Made by a program: the position numbers and the translations under genes
From: Enterobacter sp. R4-368
GTDB lineage: Bacteria; Pseudomonadota; Gammaproteobacteria; Enterobacterales; Enterobacteriaceae
Direction of reading: 5' to 3'
Assembly (NCBI RefSeq): GCF_000410515.1
Contig: NC_021500.1
Location: 124,001 to 188,000 of the forward strand
DNA: 64,000 nucleotides
In this document: positions 9,268-17,207 of the stretch, one piece after another
Layout of the letters: each line of letters starts with the position of its first letter
Position numbering within the stretch: position 1 is the first letter of the stretch
Notes under the pieces: generated by a model
The model's database searches: none
What the model was told of the DNA's origin: nothing
The model's input: only the letters and a program-made list of their open reading frames with translations

Positions 9268-10479
9268 TCATTCATACTGCCGCTCTTTACGAACACCTGA
9301 AAAAAGCCGGCGTAGCCACCAGATAACCAGCGCCAGCAGGGCGATTGCACCCAGCACGGCAAACGCCACGCTGTAGGAGTATTTCGCCGCAATTGTTCCC
9401 GCCATCGCCGGGCTGAATGCGGCTCCGGCACCCTGCAACAGCATGATAAAGCTCTGCCCGGCGTTGGTGTGCCCGCTGCCTTCCAGCAATTTAACGATAT
9501 AACCGGGTACCGCCACGCCCAGCAGCCCTGCGGCCACGCCATCCAGTATCTGAACCGGGATCATAAAAAGCGGTCCTGCCGAGACGCAGGCAAGCGCCGC
9601 GCGCAGCGGCAGAACCAGTAACGCTGCGGTAATCAGCAACGGGTAACCATATTTTCCCGCCCTGGCGGCGGCAAATAAGGCGACGGGGATCATCACCAGT
9701 TGCGAAATAATGACGGTCGCCGCCGCATATACACCGGCGCTCATTTCCCCGCCGGGCGCGGAGGCCACCCGCATGCTGAGCATCGGCAGCAGCGCCGCGT
9801 TAGCCAGGTGAAACAGCATCAGCGTCACGCCGGTCGCAATAAGGGCCGGGTGGGTGATAATCGCACTGAGGCGGGGGACGGCCGCCGGATCTTCGCCGTG
9901 ACTGAGCCCCCGTGCGGCGCGGTTATCAATGTCGTTATTGCGAACAGCAAATACCGCGAACGTTGCGCATATCGCCATGCCGGTCATCAGAATAAAAACG
10001 GCATCGGTACCGAAATACCCCACCAGAATGCCCGCCAGGATCGCGGCACTCATATTTCCGCCGTGGTTAAACGCCTCGTTCCTGCCCATCTGCTGGTTAA
10101 AGCCAGACGGGCTGGTTAAGCCAAGCGTAATACCCATTAACAGCGGCGCAATAAACGCGGCGGATATGCCGGTGACAAGTTGTGAAAAACCGACGACAAA
10201 AAGTGTCGGATACGCCCAGAGTAACAGCGTGGCGGCGGTGATCAGCAAGCAGCAGGTAACGAGAATGCCGCGCTTATGCCGGGTGGCGTCAGCGACCAGC
10301 CCGGAAGGCATGGTCGCCACCAGACCCGCCAGACCGCCGGCTGTCATCATCCAGCCAATGTTGTCGGCTTGCCAGTGATGCTCAGTGAGAAAGATCCCCA
10401 AAAAGGGGCCAAGGCCATCCCTGACATCCGCCATGAAAAAATTCACTAAACAGAGTGCCTGTAGCGAGCGTAACGGCAT
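9268..10479 (-). CDS. MFS transporter
   Basis: About 403 residues with twelve predicted TM segments and the first cytoplasmic loop signature G-L-V-A-D-A-T-R-H-K-R, typical of the major facilitator superfamily. I chose the ATG at 10479 because AGGGG lies 5-6 bases upstream; an in-frame extension to 10533 adds 18 polar residues that do not fit a permease N-terminus. The start M-P-L-R-S-L-Q-A-L-C-L-V-N-F-F-M-A-D-V-R-D-G is like that of small-molecule efflux permeases. The substrate is unknown. It is convergent with the AraC gene, which may regulate it. Confidence 0.82.
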   Translation of the reverse strand: MPLRSLQALCLVNFFMADVRDGLGPFLGIFLTEHHWQADNIGWMMTAGGLAGLVATMPSGLVADATRHKRGILVTCCLLITAATLLLWAYPTLFVVGFSQLVTGISAAFIAPLLMGITLGLTSPSGFNQQMGRNEAFNHGGNMSAAILAGILVGYFGTDAVFILMTGMAICATFAVFAVRNNDIDNRAARGLSHGEDPAAVPRLSAIITHPALIATGVTLMLFHLANAALLPMLSMRVASAPGGEMSAGVYAAATVIISQLVMIPVALFAAARAGKYGYPLLITAALLVLPLRAALACVSAGPLFMIPVQILDGVAAGLLGVAVPGYIVKLLEGSGHTNAGQSFIMLLQGAGAAFSPAMAGTIAAKYSYSVAFAVLGAIALLALVIWWLRRLFSGVRKERQYE

Positions 10480-11038
10480 AGAACCCCTTTTTATGTGCAT
10501 GCGCTGCGTTCCTGAAGTCCCGGTTTTCCGCATCCTGAAAGCGGGTTGTTATCCGCTTCCGGCGGCTGGCAGACAAAACAGATGCCGTATCGAACACCTG
10601 TGAGAAGGGATAATAATCGGCTTTCACGTCAATCGTGTGATACATAAATGTAACATTCTGTCGTGCTGGCGAAGGGGCGCAGGAAAGGCGGTCGACTGCA
10701 AACGTGTGGTGAGTCTGTATCTTCAAGGCGGCTGACGATGCCGACGGTGTTTGACGGCTATGCCAGCAAAAGCACGCCTGGACAACAGCGACCATCAGCA
10801 GCGCCGTGCTTTGGGCGGCACTGCCGATATTGTGGCGTTTTTAGCTAGCGGATGGCGTGCCAGTCAAATGCGATCAACCACCGCTTCGGTAGCGGAGTTA
10901 AGCCGCTCCACTAACAGGCTAATAAAGCAGACGGCCAGCAGCGGTGTGTTGCCAGCCATTCACCGCTGCGGGTTACGTCAGTGCGTCGCTTTTGGGATAT
11001 AGTAGAAAACTATCTTTTTATAACAGGTGGCACTGGCA
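10480..11038. other. Intergenic region, possible SDR gene remnant
   Basis: About 560 bases without an intact gene. On the plus strand around 10790-10870 a short stretch reads R-R-A-L-G-G-T-A-D-I-V-A-F-L-A-S, which resembles the C-terminal F-L-A-S motif of short-chain dehydrogenases. No start, cofactor loop or catalytic Tyr-Lys is present, so at most it is a decayed fragment. The last 100 bases must contain the yajD promoter. Nothing else is recognised. Confidence 0.3.
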
Positions 11039-11386
11039 ATGGCTTTGATCCCAAAAAACTACGCGCGGCTGGAAAGCGGTTATCGTGAGAAAGCACTGAA
11101 AATCTATCCGTGGGTGTGCGGGCGCTGTTCCCGCGAGTTTGTCTATTCAAATCTGCGAGAATTAACGGTTCACCATATCGATCACGACCATACCAATAAC
11201 CCGGAAGATGGCAGCAACTGGGAGCTGTTGTGTCTGTTTTGCCATGACCACGAACACTCGAAATATACGGAAGCCGATCAGTACGGCACTACCGTAGTGG
11301 CGGGGGAAGACGCGCAGAAAGATGTCGGGGCCGCGACGTATAACCCCTTTGCCGATTTAAAATCGATGCTGAATAAGAAAAAATAG
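11039..11386 (+). CDS. yajD: HNH endonuclease-family protein YajD
   Basis: 115 residues, nearly identical to E. coli YajD (N-terminus A-x-I-P-K-N-Y-A-R-L-E-S-G-Y). It has the HNH fold: zinc cysteine pairs C-G-R-C and C-L-F-C, the H-H-I-D-H-D-H motif, and the asparagine in N-W-E-L-L. The start is set at 11039 to match the family; a GTG four codons upstream is in frame but less likely. The in vivo DNA substrate is not established. It is a single gene followed 136 bp later by the S66 peptidase on the same strand. Confidence 0.95.
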   Translation: MALIPKNYARLESGYREKALKIYPWVCGRCSREFVYSNLRELTVHHIDHDHTNNPEDGSNWELLCLFCHDHEHSKYTEADQYGTTVVAGEDAQKDVGAATYNPFADLKSMLNKKK

Positions 11387-11522
11387 CGCCAGCACCGTTC
11401 GCTCCTGCCCGCAAAAATCAGTGCCGGGCAGGTTGGCAACAAGCCGTCAGTCGTGGCGTTAAGTAAGCGTGCTAAACAGGTTTTGCCCGCAAGCTGGCAG
11501 GTAAGTACAGACAAGGATCCCA

Positions 11523-12554
11523 ATGATTAACTTCAGCAAGCCTCTTCTGGCGCCGCCTCTTCAGGTCGGTGACACCATTGGTTTTTTCTCTTCATCAGCG
11601 CCGGTAACCACCACGGCACCCAATCGGTTTAGCCGTGGGAAACGCTTCCTGGAGGAGAAAGGGTTTCGTCTTCAAGCCGGTCGTCTGACCGGCAAGTCTG
11701 ATTTCTATCGCTCCGGCACGATTGCGGAGCGAGCGCAGGAGTTCAACGAACTTATTCGCGATCCGCAAATTCGCTGTGTGATGTCGACAATAGGGGGAAA
11801 TAATAGTAACGCCTTACTGCCTTTTATTGATTATGACGCCCTGAAAGCAGACCCAAAAATAATCATTGGTTATTCAGATACCACTGCGTTACTGGCGGGA
11901 ATTTATGCGCGAACGGGATTAGTTACCTTTTATGGCCCGGCATTGGTTGCTTCATTTGGTGAATTTCCGCCGCTGGTGGATGCCACTTATCACGCGTTTA
12001 TTGAAATACTTTGCGGACAGAATAACGGTCACTACGACTATGTTTTACCGGAAAAATGGACGGATGAACGGCTTAACTGGGATGATGCCGAGCCGGTACG
12101 GGCTAAAACACTGTATGCGAATAATTGCCGGTTTATCGGGCAGGGGGTACACACAGGGCGCGTTATTGGCGGTAACCTGAATACGTTATCGGGTATCTGG
12201 GGGAGTGAATGGATGCCTGAAATACGATCCGGTGACATTCTGTTCATTGAAGATAGCTTAAAAGATATTGCCACCGTTGAACGTTCATTCGTGATGCTGA
12301 AACTCAATGGCGTGTTTAAAAAAGTGCGGGCGATCCTTCTTGGTAAACATGAATTATTCGATAACGCCGGAAGCGGCCGGACGCCTTACGATGTATTGCG
12401 CGAAGTTTTAGGTGACGAAAACGTTCCGATCGTGGATGGTTTTGATTGCTGCCACACGCATCCGATGCTGACTTTACCCCTTGGTTCAACGCTTACCCTT
12501 GATTTTGACAATCAGAAAGTATCCATCGTCGAACCCTGGCTGTCAGACAGGTAA
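11523..12554 (+). CDS. S66-family serine peptidase, MccF-like (microcin C self-immunity type)
   Basis: 343 residues. The catalytic triad of MccF falls at the same numbers here: nucleophile S118 in G-Y-S-D, E243 in L-F-I-E-D, H311 in C-C-H-T-H-P. W186, a substrate-recognition tryptophan of MccF, is also at the same number. MccF cleaves the amide bond of processed microcin C (aminoacyl-sulfamoyl/phosphoramidate adenylates) and so protects aspartyl-tRNA synthetase. Length and conserved blocks (S-T-I-G-G-N-N-S-N, F-Y-G-P-A-L-V, G-R-V-I-G-G-N-L-N-T) favour MccF over the shorter LD-carboxypeptidase LdcA. No microcin biosynthesis genes are near, so it is a stand-alone chromosomal homolog. Cytoplasmic, no signal peptide. 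Confidence 0.85.
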   Translation: MINFSKPLLAPPLQVGDTIGFFSSSAPVTTTAPNRFSRGKRFLEEKGFRLQAGRLTGKSDFYRSGTIAERAQEFNELIRDPQIRCVMSTIGGNNSNALLPFIDYDALKADPKIIIGYSDTTALLAGIYARTGLVTFYGPALVASFGEFPPLVDATYHAFIEILCGQNNGHYDYVLPEKWTDERLNWDDAEPVRAKTLYANNCRFIGQGVHTGRVIGGNLNTLSGIWGSEWMPEIRSGDILFIEDSLKDIATVERSFVMLKLNGVFKKVRAILLGKHELFDNAGSGRTPYDVLREVLGDENVPIVDGFDCCHTHPMLTLPLGSTLTLDFDNQKVSIVEPWLSDR

Positions 12555-12587
12555 TAAGCCGCCACCGTTTATCACTTGGCCGCGAAC

Positions 12588-12613
12588 AGTGCCCTCCTCA
12601 TCAGGAGGGCACT
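12588..12613. terminator. Hairpin between convergent genes
   Basis: A perfect 11-bp stem (AGTGCCCTCCT and its complement) with a 4-base loop lies between the convergent S66 peptidase and chemoreceptor genes. There is no long T-run on either side, so it may be a weak or Rho-assisted bidirectional terminator. Confidence 0.55.
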
Positions 12614-12632
12614 TACTGGCAAGTCATAACCG

Positions 12633-14546
12633 TCAGAACGATTCCCAGTCAGCACTATGACCTGTCGACGTTGCGGGCTTCAGATCAACCTTGCGGTGAG
12701 GCGCCGCTACGCTTTTTTTCGGCTTAACGGTATCGGAACGCAGTTTGAACACCGAAACCAGTTGTGCAAGTTGCTCAGCCTGTTGTTCCAGTGATGATGA
12801 TGCCGCAGACGACTCCTGAACCAGCGCGGCATTCTGCTGTGTCGTTGAATCCAGCTCGGTGACCGCCTTACCAATCTGATCGATACCTCTGCTCTGTTCT
12901 TCCGACGCACTGGAGATTTCGTTCATGATGCCACTCACATTGGTGACAGAAGAGACAATCTGCTCCATCGTCGTCCCGGCTTTATTGGCCATTTCTGAAC
13001 CGGTGACCACACGTTGTACGGACTCTTTAATCAGGCTTTCGATCTCTTTGGCGGCCTGAGCGCTGCGCGATGCAAGGCTTCTTACTTCTCCCGCCACCAC
13101 GGCAAAACCGCGCCCCTGTTCACCTGCGCGCGCCGCCTCAACGGCTGCGTTTAGCGCAAGGATATTGGTCTGGAAAGAGATGCCATTGATGACGCTGATA
13201 ATATCGGTGATTTTGTTTGAGCTTTCGGTGATCGTCTCCATCGTGCTGACGACATCCCAGACAATTTTCCCACCGGAACGCGCATGTTCCGCCGCCAGCA
13301 CCGCGAGCTGGCTGGCTTCACGCGCGTTGTCGGCATTACGCTTAACCGTTGAGGTCAACTCTTCCATGCTGGCCGCCGTTTCAACCACCGCGGCAGACTG
13401 CTGTTCTGTGCGGGAGGCCAGATCCGTATTGCCTGCTGAAATGTCCGAAGAGGCATTGGCAACATGAACCACCGACTCTTTTATCTGGGTGATCATTTCG
13501 CGAAGCTTGTCGTTCATCACGCCCATGGCCAGCGTCAGGCGACCCAGTTCATCTTTTGACTGAGGCTCAATGGTTGCGGTCAGGTCACCTTCGGCAATAC
13601 GTTCTGCCAGCGTCAGATTGTGTTTTATCTGCCGTGTCATCTGGCGCGTAAGCAGCCAGGCGACCAGTAACCCCGTCAGTACGGCGCAAAGGGCAACCAC
13701 GCCCATGATGATCATCACCCGCTGAATGATATCGATATTTTTCTGCGTCTGGCCTGTAACCAAATTCGAGGTAACGGTATTAATTTTTTCTGCCACGGCG
13801 GTCAATTCCGTCGCCGCCTTCTGCGACTCTTTTAATGCAGCCGCATATGCTGTGACGTGCCCCTGCAGGCCGCTGAGAAACGCCTGCGCCATCTCTTTGT
13901 CTTCAGCGCTAAACGCCGCATTTTCAGCGTTAAGCATTTTCGTTGCGTCATCGTACTGACGGGCAAAAATGTCCATTCCTTGCTTACCCGCCGATGACTG
14001 GATCTCATACGCCGTCGTCCAGATATTGTTGAGGCGGTTCAGCAACGCTATCTCGTTTTTGGTGGTGGTTTCCTGCTGCTCAAGGCGGGTAGTGAATTGA
14101 TTGAGCAGGGTTTTCATATCAGCTGATGTCAGGTTCTGTGACTGCCCGACGGTCACTTTTTCCAGCTTAACAAACGTGTCCCGGTGAGTGGCGTAATCCG
14201 GGATAGTGCTGCGCAGTTCATCAAACAACACGCGGGCGTCATCGTCCCAGGTGTAGTCCAGGCCAGTAACTGCTTTCTGGTCCATTTTTTCAATGGCGAC
14301 TTTGTTCGCCTCAAGGGATTTTTCATCGTGGTTTAATTGATACGTCAAACGGTTACGCCGCGCGGTATTTAGCTCCGTACTGATTTCATTGATTAATTTT
14401 CCTTTCAGGGCGTGGTCGCGAATATTGCTGGATTGCTGAATGCTGATAAGTGAAGACAGAACAATGATAATTATCAAAACCGCAAATCCGCCAAACAGCT
14501 TGGCAGCGACAGGCAGGTTTTTTATTGACGGTAACAGCTTTGGCAT
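12633..14546 (-). CDS. Methyl-accepting chemotaxis protein with C-terminal DWESF pentapeptide
   Basis: 637 residues. TM1 is about 17-37, an all-helical periplasmic sensor spans 38-275, TM2 is about 276-300, then HAMP and the signalling domain with the conserved hairpin tip ([16 protein letters not shown]). A sensor of some 235 residues without beta strands suggests a helical bimodular (HBM) or extended four-helix bundle rather than Cache. The last residues D-W-E-S-F match the NWETF-type tether that recruits CheR and CheB, so it should be an abundant, self-sufficient receptor. The ligand is unknown; HBM receptors of pseudomonads bind organic acids. The gene stands alone. Upstream around 14601-14608 is TCTGATAA (minus strand), close to a flagellar sigma-28 minus 10 box, but no good minus 35 partner is at the correct distance. 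Confidence 0.93.
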   Translation of the reverse strand: MPKLLPSIKNLPVAAKLFGGFAVLIIIIVLSSLISIQQSSNIRDHALKGKLINEISTELNTARRNRLTYQLNHDEKSLEANKVAIEKMDQKAVTGLDYTWDDDARVLFDELRSTIPDYATHRDTFVKLEKVTVGQSQNLTSADMKTLLNQFTTRLEQQETTTKNEIALLNRLNNIWTTAYEIQSSAGKQGMDIFARQYDDATKMLNAENAAFSAEDKEMAQAFLSGLQGHVTAYAAALKESQKAATELTAVAEKINTVTSNLVTGQTQKNIDIIQRVMIIMGVVALCAVLTGLLVAWLLTRQMTRQIKHNLTLAERIAEGDLTATIEPQSKDELGRLTLAMGVMNDKLREMITQIKESVVHVANASSDISAGNTDLASRTEQQSAAVVETAASMEELTSTVKRNADNAREASQLAVLAAEHARSGGKIVWDVVSTMETITESSNKITDIISVINGISFQTNILALNAAVEAARAGEQGRGFAVVAGEVRSLASRSAQAAKEIESLIKESVQRVVTGSEMANKAGTTMEQIVSSVTNVSGIMNEISSASEEQSRGIDQIGKAVTELDSTTQQNAALVQESSAASSSLEQQAEQLAQLVSVFKLRSDTVKPKKSVAAPHRKVDLKPATSTGHSADWESF

Positions 14547-15080
14547 AGAGGTATCCTCAATAATAATTCTTAATATTCAAAAGACGGTTTCATTTTCACT
14601 TCTTATCAGATTGCAGGTGTCTTCACTTCTTAAGAGGACGCTGGAGACAGGACTTATCAAAATACTTATCGACAATTGCCGCACATTTTTTAATGAAAAA
14701 AAGAAAAAAATTGCAGGCGAAAAATATATTTTAAGTAAATGAAGCACATTGCATTATAGATAGCGAAAAAAGCCGTGTGCTTTTATTCGATCAGCGTTGT
14801 AATCATGAGTCAGCAAAGGTTTTTATTGGCAGAGATAAAACTAAGAGGGAATATATTATATGTGCCGTCATTCATACTGACGGGCTTGCGAAATTACCGG
14901 TTAGCCTGGTTTTAATTAGTGCTCTATGTTCTTTGGGGATAGCGGCGAATTAAATGTGGGCGGGCTCTCAATATTTATTCATCTGGCAGGATGTTTCTTA
15001 ATGTCGCTTTTCTGGTTGTGCCAAACAGCACTACGCCTGTCTGGCGGCGCCGCTCTCCGTTTTGCCGAAATGCGGGCAAT
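14547..15080. other. AT-rich intergenic region
   Basis: About 530 bases between the chemoreceptor and the cold-shock gene terminator. It should hold the chemoreceptor promoter. I see no convincing coding sequence, RNA gene or repeat. Confidence 0.6.
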
Positions 15081-15107
15081 AAAAAACCCGCACCAGGCGG
15101 GTTTTTT
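15081..15107 (-). terminator. Intrinsic terminator of the cold-shock gene
   Basis: Perfect 11-bp stem (AAAAAACCCGC with GCGGGTTTTTT) and loop ACCAG, with a T-run in both directions, 75 bp downstream of the csp stop codon. It can act bidirectionally. Confidence 0.9.
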
Positions 15108-15182
15108 ATTCTCAGTCGCGCTTAACTGCTCAGGCTGTTTGCCTTCATCGCTGTGGTAAGCACCGCTGATAAAGGGCAGGAC

Positions 15183-15395
15183 TTACAGCGCGGTAACGTT
15201 ACCAGCTGCAGGGCCTTTCGCGCCGCTTTCGATGGTGAAGGAGACTTTCTGACCTTCATCCAGGGTTTTGTAGCTGTCGCTCTGGATTGCAGAGAAGTGA
15301 ACAAACACATCTTTGCTGCCGTCGTCCGGAGTGATAAAGCCAAAACCTTTATCAGAGTTGAACCATTTTACTAAACCAGTCATTTTATTAGACAT
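15183..15395 (-). CDS. CspA-family cold-shock protein
   Basis: 70 residues forming one cold-shock domain. Both RNA-binding motifs are present: RNP1 K-G-F-G-F-I and RNP2 V-F-V-H-F. It differs from E. coli CspA at only a few positions and is closer to CspA than to CspB or CspG (C-terminus A-A-G-N-V-T-A-L). It acts as a nucleic-acid chaperone that melts structured mRNA at low temperature. Regulation is evident from the 172-nt conserved leader directly upstream and the strong terminator downstream. It is a single-gene transcript. Enterobacteria carry several csp paralogs and I cannot tell which locus this is. Confidence 0.95.
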   Translation of the reverse strand: MSNKMTGLVKWFNSDKGFGFITPDDGSKDVFVHFSAIQSDSYKTLDEGQKVSFTIESGAKGPAAGNVTAL

Positions 15396-15567
15396 TGATA
15401 TTTCCTTAATTAATGAGCCACGAAGCGCGGCGATAATGGCCTGTGATTATAGAGTGACTTATTTGGCACTTAGGAGGAGGCTCACGAAGAAGGGTATCTT
15501 TGGATAACTCTTGAACTGAGGACTGCTTTACTAAAACTGCTTTCATAAGGTCTGTATTCCAAACCGA
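15396..15567 (-). promoter_or_regulatory. cspA-type cold-shock 5' UTR (cold box / thermosensor)
   Basis: The leader begins with CGGTTTGGAATACAGACC, which aligns with the cold box at the start of E. coli cspA mRNA (CGGTTTGACGTACAGACC). It contains AAAGCAG and the TTCAAGAGTTATC block found in cspA. In E. coli this UTR refolds below about 20 C to stabilise the message and expose the start codon. An overlapping 65-codon frame in this leader is most likely not translated. Confidence 0.85.
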
Positions 15568-15573
15568 TGGCGC

Positions 15574-15603
15574 TATTAAGACATAGCGAGTTCGATTTGG
15601 CAA
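15574..15603 (-). promoter_or_regulatory. Predicted sigma-70 promoter of the csp gene
   Basis: On the minus strand TTGCCA (15598-15603) and TTAATA (15574-15579) are separated by 18 bp, and the minus 10 box lies 6-7 bases before the cold-box start, in agreement with the cspA layout. Confidence 0.6.
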
Positions 15604-15753
15604 CGTTTATGTTTTTTTATTTTAACCACTTACACGCCCGGATGGCTGCATGGCTGTCTGTTTTGCCTGGCTTTAAGTACTTTCTCAAGCCTGTTATTTC
15701 GCAGAGTTTTTGCAGGGTTGCATTGCCAATTCGCTTAGCGTACAAAACAAAAA

Positions 15754-15771
15754 GGCCACCGCAAGGTGGCC
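15754..15771 (-). terminator. Intrinsic terminator of the 43-residue gene
   Basis: Stem GGCCACC / GGTGGCC with a 4-base loop; on the minus strand it is followed by TTTTTGTTTTG. It lies 7 bp downstream of the stop of the small basic protein gene at 15779, which supports that gene being a real transcript. Confidence 0.8.
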
Positions 15772-15778
15772 CCGGTCA

Positions 15779-15910
15779 TCATTTTCTCGATTTACCTGCG
15801 TCCGAGCGTTTCTCACGAACCCTTCCGTTATTGTTGCGATCGCGAGGTTGTGTGCCACCACCAGGTTTAGGTACGACGACGTCTGGATTAAGTGGTCTTC
15901 TGTCAGCCAT
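15779..15910 (-). CDS. Small basic hypothetical protein, 43 residues
   Basis: I read this by hand from the ATG at 15910: it begins M-A-D-R-R-P-L-N-P-D and ends A-G-K-S-R-K. It is rich in Arg, Lys, Asn and Gly with a P-K-P-G-G-G centre, has no hydrophobic stretch and is probably disordered. GGGGGA lies 7 bases before the start, and an intrinsic terminator follows the stop by 7 bp, so the gene has its own start and end signals. I do not recognise the family; a nucleic-acid-binding role would fit the charge but is only a guess. It lies between the csp promoter and the RES gene. Confidence 0.6.
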   Translation of the reverse strand: MADRRPLNPDVVVPKPGGGTQPRDRNNNGRVREKRSDAGKSRK

Positions 15911-16120
15911 GTTTTCGTCCCCCAAGAATGGCAAAAGTGCCATCGACGGTGATACGCCGCGCTTGTTGACCTTGCAACGCGGATCGGACTACATATTGAG
16001 CAGCATCAAATTTATCCTCGTATCAGCACAGGCAGCAGGACGGAAATCAGGCCATTAAACGAAGCAGAATCGATGCGGCTGCCATGGCAGACTTTTTCTC
16101 AGAACACAATGAGGAGATTT

Positions 16121-16603
16121 ATGGATCTGACAACGCATTTTACAGCGGTTGACGGGGTCTTTTATCGCGCAGTTGATCCGGCTTACCGGCACTTTGCATT
16201 AGCCGGCTCCAGAGCGCCAGGGCGCTATTCTGACAGCCATCAGCCAACGCTGTACCTGAGTTCATCGCCGGCTGGTGTAGAGGCAGCCATGCAATCCCAC
16301 CGTAGCAACCGAAGCGCCAGCCTGGAAATAGTCAAAGTCAGGGTTATGGCAAAGAACATTTTTGATCTCCGGAGTGCAGATGCCGTGCTGGCTGCGGGCA
16401 TTAATCTTCAAGATGCGATTGCGCCATGGCAGGAAATGGTGAAAGAGGGCGGCGTTCCCGGCTCGTGGGGTGTGCGTAATCGGCTGGAATTACTCGGCTT
16501 TAATGGTTTAATTGACCCTTCGCGTAAAGCGCCCGGGCTCTGGCATCTGGTGCTTTTTGCCTGGAATGACAACGGCCAATGTCAGGTCAATATTATTGAA
16601 TAG
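16121..16603 (+). CDS. RES-domain protein (NAD+-consuming toxin-like), no antitoxin gene adjacent
   Basis: 160 residues from the ATG at 16121, which has GAGGAG at 16111; an in-frame extension to 16073 lacks such a site. RES hallmarks: arginine in F-Y-R-A-V near the N-terminus, the G-R-Y-S turn, then L-Y-L-S-S-S-P-A-G-V-E with the expected glutamate, and a serine in P-G-S-W before F-N-G-L-I-D-P-S and H-L-V-L-F. RES toxins of the Xre-RES systems hydrolyse or phosphorolyse NAD+. The usual upstream Xre/DUF2384 antitoxin is missing: the 210 bases upstream hold no plausible gene for it. It may therefore be a housekeeping RES enzyme, an orphan toxin, or part of a decayed system. Confidence 0.8.
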   Translation: MDLTTHFTAVDGVFYRAVDPAYRHFALAGSRAPGRYSDSHQPTLYLSSSPAGVEAAMQSHRSNRSASLEIVKVRVMAKNIFDLRSADAVLAAGINLQDAIAPWQEMVKEGGVPGSWGVRNRLELLGFNGLIDPSRKAPGLWHLVLFAWNDNGQCQVNIIE

Positions 16604-16851
16604 TACGAAGCTGACATAACGCACCGGATAGACACCACTACGGTCTGGCTACGATGCTGAGTACCGTGCTGGAAGCCAAAAGCGTACATGGCGGGCGAAA
16701 GAAATGCCTGCCGCGACGCCGTTACTGGCCATGACGTCGCGATGTTGTCCGGCAATTTTCCTTTCTTGCGAAACGCGTTCACATTCCCTTCTTGTTGGCG
16801 GGCTATTTTCCCTCGGGTGATGTTTTTTTAACCACAAACGCGGAGGACAGC

Positions 16852-17136
16852 ATGAGAGGATTAACGAAGACACGCCTGGCCACTGCCGTTATGGTGTGCA
16901 CTTTTTCTGTTTTTGCTGCCCCGGAGGGCGATATAAAACCGCCGCCGTTACAAAGGGATAGCCCGCCCGTGCCGGGATCCCTCGTGTATGGTGTCGTCCA
17001 GCAAACTACCACCCCGGTCGATACGTTGAACAATGTGGTTAAAAATCTGCCGGCGCTGGAAAACGGCAAGCGTTATGAAGTCCGGCTGGAAGTGAGGGAG
17101 CTGGCACCGGCGCCACCCGTTCCCCCCGCACCCTAG
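16852..17136 (+). CDS. Small exported proline-rich hypothetical protein
   Basis: 94 residues from the ATG at 16852, which has GGAGGA 5 bases upstream. Residues 1-23 make a signal peptide (M-R-G-L-T-K-T-R then a hydrophobic core ending F-A-A). The mature part of some 70 residues is polar, with P-P-P near its start and P-P-V-P-P-A-P at the C-terminus, and no cysteine, so it is probably a soluble periplasmic protein. I do not recognise the family. It is a single gene with a short hairpin terminator 14 bp after the stop and is convergent with the RND pump gene. Confidence 0.65.
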   Translation: MRGLTKTRLATAVMVCTFSVFAAPEGDIKPPPLQRDSPPVPGSLVYGVVQQTTTPVDTLNNVVKNLPALENGKRYEVRLEVRELAPAPPVPPAP

Positions 17137-17149
17137 TTAACCACGGTTC

Positions 17150-17166
17150 AGCCCCTTTCCGGGGCT
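17150..17166 (+). terminator. Short intrinsic terminator
   Basis: Stem AGCCCC / GGGGCT with a 5-base loop followed by TTT, 14 bp after the small exported protein gene. The T-run is short. Confidence 0.6.
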
Positions 17167-17207
17167 TTAAACAAACACGTACCGGCTTGTGTCGGCCTGG
17201 TTATACG

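Noticed and set aside
10790..10870. SDR pseudogene in the yajD upstream region
   Set aside because: Only a single short F-L-A-S-like motif; no cofactor loop or catalytic residues, so not called as a gene.
14601..14640. Sigma-28 promoter upstream of the chemoreceptor
   Set aside because: A TCTGATAA minus 10-like box is present, but no TAAA-type minus 35 lies at the required distance.
15406..15603. 65-codon minus-strand frame covering the csp leader
   Set aside because: It lies on the cold-shock UTR and across the predicted promoter; conservation there is explained by RNA regulation, and no ribosome site precedes it.
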